Origin: an uncultured Bacilli bacterium
GTDB lineage: Bacteria; Bacillota_I; Bacilli_A; RF39; UBA660
Direction: 5' to 3'
Assembly: GCA_910587775.1 (NCBI GenBank)
Contig: CAJUNF010000016.1
Location: 22,898 to 28,660 of the forward strand
DNA length: 5,763 nucleotides
Shown here: positions 5,726 through 5,763 of the stretch, piece after piece
Numbering within the stretch: the first letter of the stretch is position 1
Layout: each line of letters opens with the position of its first letter
The notes under the pieces: model-generated
Told to the model about the DNA's origin: nothing
Database searches by the model: none
The model's input: the letters and a program-made list of their open reading frames with translations, nothing else
Program-made: the position numbers and the translations under genes

Positions 5726-5763
5726 ACTATATTATCTTCCTTATCAAATTGTTAATGTCACTA

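Overview
The window comes from a very AT-rich genome. Shine-Dalgarno sites are purine-rich (AAAGGAGA, AAGGAAG, AAGGGGG), three candidate promoters have an extended -10 (TGnTATAAT-like), and codon choice is A/T-ending. This fits a low-GC Bacillota (Clostridia or Erysipelotrichia-like), but I cannot name the species. Every gene I can support lies on the minus strand, so transcription runs from position 5763 toward 1.

Layout in transcription order. (1) 5725-4923: a decayed alanine/amino-acid racemase that keeps its C-terminal half but lacks the N-terminal region with the PLP lysine. (2) 4761-3859: an intact 300-residue SAM-binding protein resembling DUF3419 (3-amino-3-carboxypropyl-transferase-like). 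It is preceded by a perfect 8-bp palindrome that touches both its putative -10 box and its ribosome binding site. (3) 3755-3593: a small degraded, frameshifted gene remnant behind its own extended -10 promoter. (4) 3540-3100: an intact Nudix hydrolase with a canonical Nudix box. (5) 3056-1362: an ABC exporter (transmembrane domain plus ATPase) that reads in a single frame for 564 codons but carries two internal stop codons and an altered Walker A glycine. (6) 1267-1187: a 26-residue peptide gene with an excellent ribosome binding site and promoter. (7) 1143-598: a 181-residue protein of unknown function. (8) 567 to beyond the window edge: a short-chain dehydrogenase/reductase with Glu in place of the catalytic Lys.

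Genes 6-8 are closely spaced (43 and 30 bases) and probably form one operon starting at the peptide. The remnant, Nudix gene and exporter probably form another, and the DUF3419-like gene has its own promoter and probable operator. No strong intrinsic terminator is visible, so read-through between units is possible.

Functionally this looks like an accessory region in partial decay: three of eight genes are broken, while those between them are intact. The parts (racemase, SAM-dependent transferase, exporter, small peptide, oxidoreductase) resemble a small-molecule or peptide pathway, but the sequence alone does not prove that they act together. The peptide/orphan/oxidoreductase operon and the palindrome-controlled SAM transferase are the parts most worth following.
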